From positions 1 through 5,673 of the forward strand of contig WRCL01000146.1 in assembly GCA_009783975.1 (NCBI GenBank): DNA of 5,673 bases. The letters are read 5' to 3'. The notes under the pieces were generated by a model. It did no database searches. It was not told the DNA's origin and saw only the letters and a program-made list of their open reading frames with translations. This document shows, piece after piece, positions 4,852 to 5,673 of this stretch; positions within the stretch are counted from its first letter, which is position 1, and each line of letters starts with the position of its first letter. Source of the DNA: Micrococcales bacterium (lineage in GTDB: Bacteria; Actinomycetota; Actinomycetes; Actinomycetales; Cellulomonadaceae). The translations under genes and the position numbers were made by a program.

Positions 4852-5673
4852 ATGACCTCCGACGAGCCGGCGCCGACGACCGTCCCCACAGGGATCCCCG
4901 CGCTGGAGGCGTCGACCCCACCGCCACGGCCGGGCCACCCCCAGGTCGTGCTCATCACGGGGATGTCTGGGGCGGGCCGGTCTCGTGCCGCTGCGGTGCT
5001 CGAAGACCTCGGCTGGTACGTCGTGGACAACCTGCCTGCCCAGATGCTCGTGCCTCTGGTGGGGATGATGACGGCGTCGTCGGCGCAAGGTATCCAGCGC
5101 CTGGGTGCGGTGATCGACGCGCGTGGCCGTGGTTTTGACGAGCTCGCTGGTGAGCTCGACAGCCTGGGCCGCAAAGGGGTCGAGGTGCACATCTTGTTCC
5201 TCGACGCCTCCGACGAGGTCTTGGTGCGCCGGTTCGAGTTCGTGCGCCGGCCCCACCCGTTGCAGGGCGAGACGACAGTCCTCGAAGCGATCGCGGTGGA
5301 ACGTTCGCTCATGGCTGATGTGCGCGCCCGCGCCGACTGGATGATCGACACCTCTGACACCACGGTCCACGAGCTGGACCGCCAGGTGCGCCAGGCCCTG
5401 GCCCGTCCCGACGAAGACGTCGTGCAGGTCTCGGTCATGAGCTTTGGGTTCAAGTACGGGCTGCCGCTGGACGCCGACTATGTCGCCGACGTGCGGTTCT
5501 TGACCAACCCGTACTGGATCTCCGAGCTGCGGCACCTCACAGGCCGCGACGCCCCCGTCCGCGAGTACGTGATGTCGCGCCCGGGTGCGACGACGTTCGT
5601 CGAACGGTACGTCCAGGCCCTGGAACCAGTGCTCGAGGGGTACCGGCGCGAAGGCAAGTTCTACATGACGATC
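4852..5673 (+). CDS. rapZ: RapZ/YvcJ family nucleotide-binding protein (C-terminus cut by right edge)
   Basis: 274 codons are present and the frame is open at the edge. Family members are about 280-300 residues, and the visible end, KFYMTI, is normally followed by a GCTGG-H-S motif, so about 30 codons are missing. In E. coli, RapZ binds the small RNA GlmZ and presents it to RNase E, controlling glucosamine-6-phosphate synthesis; B. subtilis YvcJ hydrolyses GTP. The role in actinobacteria is less clear. Residues 1-30 are a Pro/Thr/Ala-rich, probably disordered extension. Walker A is GMSGAGRS at 37-44, with Arg43 in place of Lys, as I recall common in actinobacteria. WYVVDNLP follows at about 57-64. 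The C-terminal domain begins near SVMSFGFKYGLP (194-205), then DVRFLTNPYW (213-222). Thr218 replaces the Pro usual in FLPNP. It lies 132 bp after uvrC, the conserved order in which yvcK and whiA usually come next. Confidence 0.96.
   Translation, partial: MTSDEPAPTTVPTGIPALEASTPPPRPGHPQVVLITGMSGAGRSRAAAVLEDLGWYVVDNLPAQMLVPLVGMMTASSAQGIQRLGAVIDARGRGFDELAGELDSLGRKGVEVHILFLDASDEVLVRRFEFVRRPHPLQGETTVLEAIAVERSLMADVRARADWMIDTSDTTVHELDRQVRQALARPDEDVVQVSVMSFGFKYGLPLDADYVADVRFLTNPYWISELRHLTGRDAPVREYVMSRPGATTFVERYVQALEPVLEGYRREGKFYMTI

Noticed and set aside
4167..5453. Minus-strand frame of 428 codons across uvrC and rapZ
   Set aside because: It spans two certain plus-strand genes and is Ser/Arg/Thr-rich without motifs.

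Overview
The window comes from a high-GC Gram-positive bacterium, most likely an actinobacterium of the Micrococcales (Cellulomonas or relatives). The clues are very GC-rich third codon positions, long antisense shadow frames, few Shine-Dalgarno sequences, and the adjacency uvrC - rapZ (yvcJ), which in actinobacteria usually continues into yvcK and whiA. The genus is an inference from how the proteins read, not a search result.

Layout. (1) Minus strand, 880 to 1: the first 293 codons of a large protein that leaves the left edge, with a HEAT-like C-terminal stretch and no firm family. (2) Minus strand, 2167 to 1079: a complete MoxR-type AAA+ ATPase resembling the YehL subfamily. It lies upstream of the first gene in the same direction. 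YehL-type ATPases usually sit beside a large HEAT/DUF4132-type protein, a DUF5682 protein, a VWA protein and a SWIM zinc-finger protein, so the rest of such a cluster may lie to the left. (3) 2220-2696: a 477-bp gap with no credible gene, between the ATPase and the divergent plus-strand block. (4) Plus strand: a complete uvrC (2758-4719), then rapZ (4852 to the right edge), cut about 30 codons before its usual end.

The main unexplained signal is a 39-bp imperfect palindrome present three times, at 1039-1077 (+), 2181-2219 (-) and 2697-2735 (+), with only one to three differences between copies. Two copies bracket the ATPase gene in inverted orientation. Two copies point at a start codon (ATPase and uvrC) and end 13 and 22 nt short of it, where they would overlap the -35 region. 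The unit looks like a REP/RAYT-type element, but no transposase is in the window.

uvrC, the ATPase and rapZ all lack a good ribosome binding site, and each has a TANNNT-like hexamer at the distance expected for leaderless or near-leaderless transcripts. UvrC is the incision nuclease of nucleotide excision repair. RapZ is a nucleotide-binding regulator. The two share a neighbourhood by conserved synteny rather than a known pathway. No wholly new system is evident. The repeat family and the poorly described YehL-type cluster are the parts worth following.
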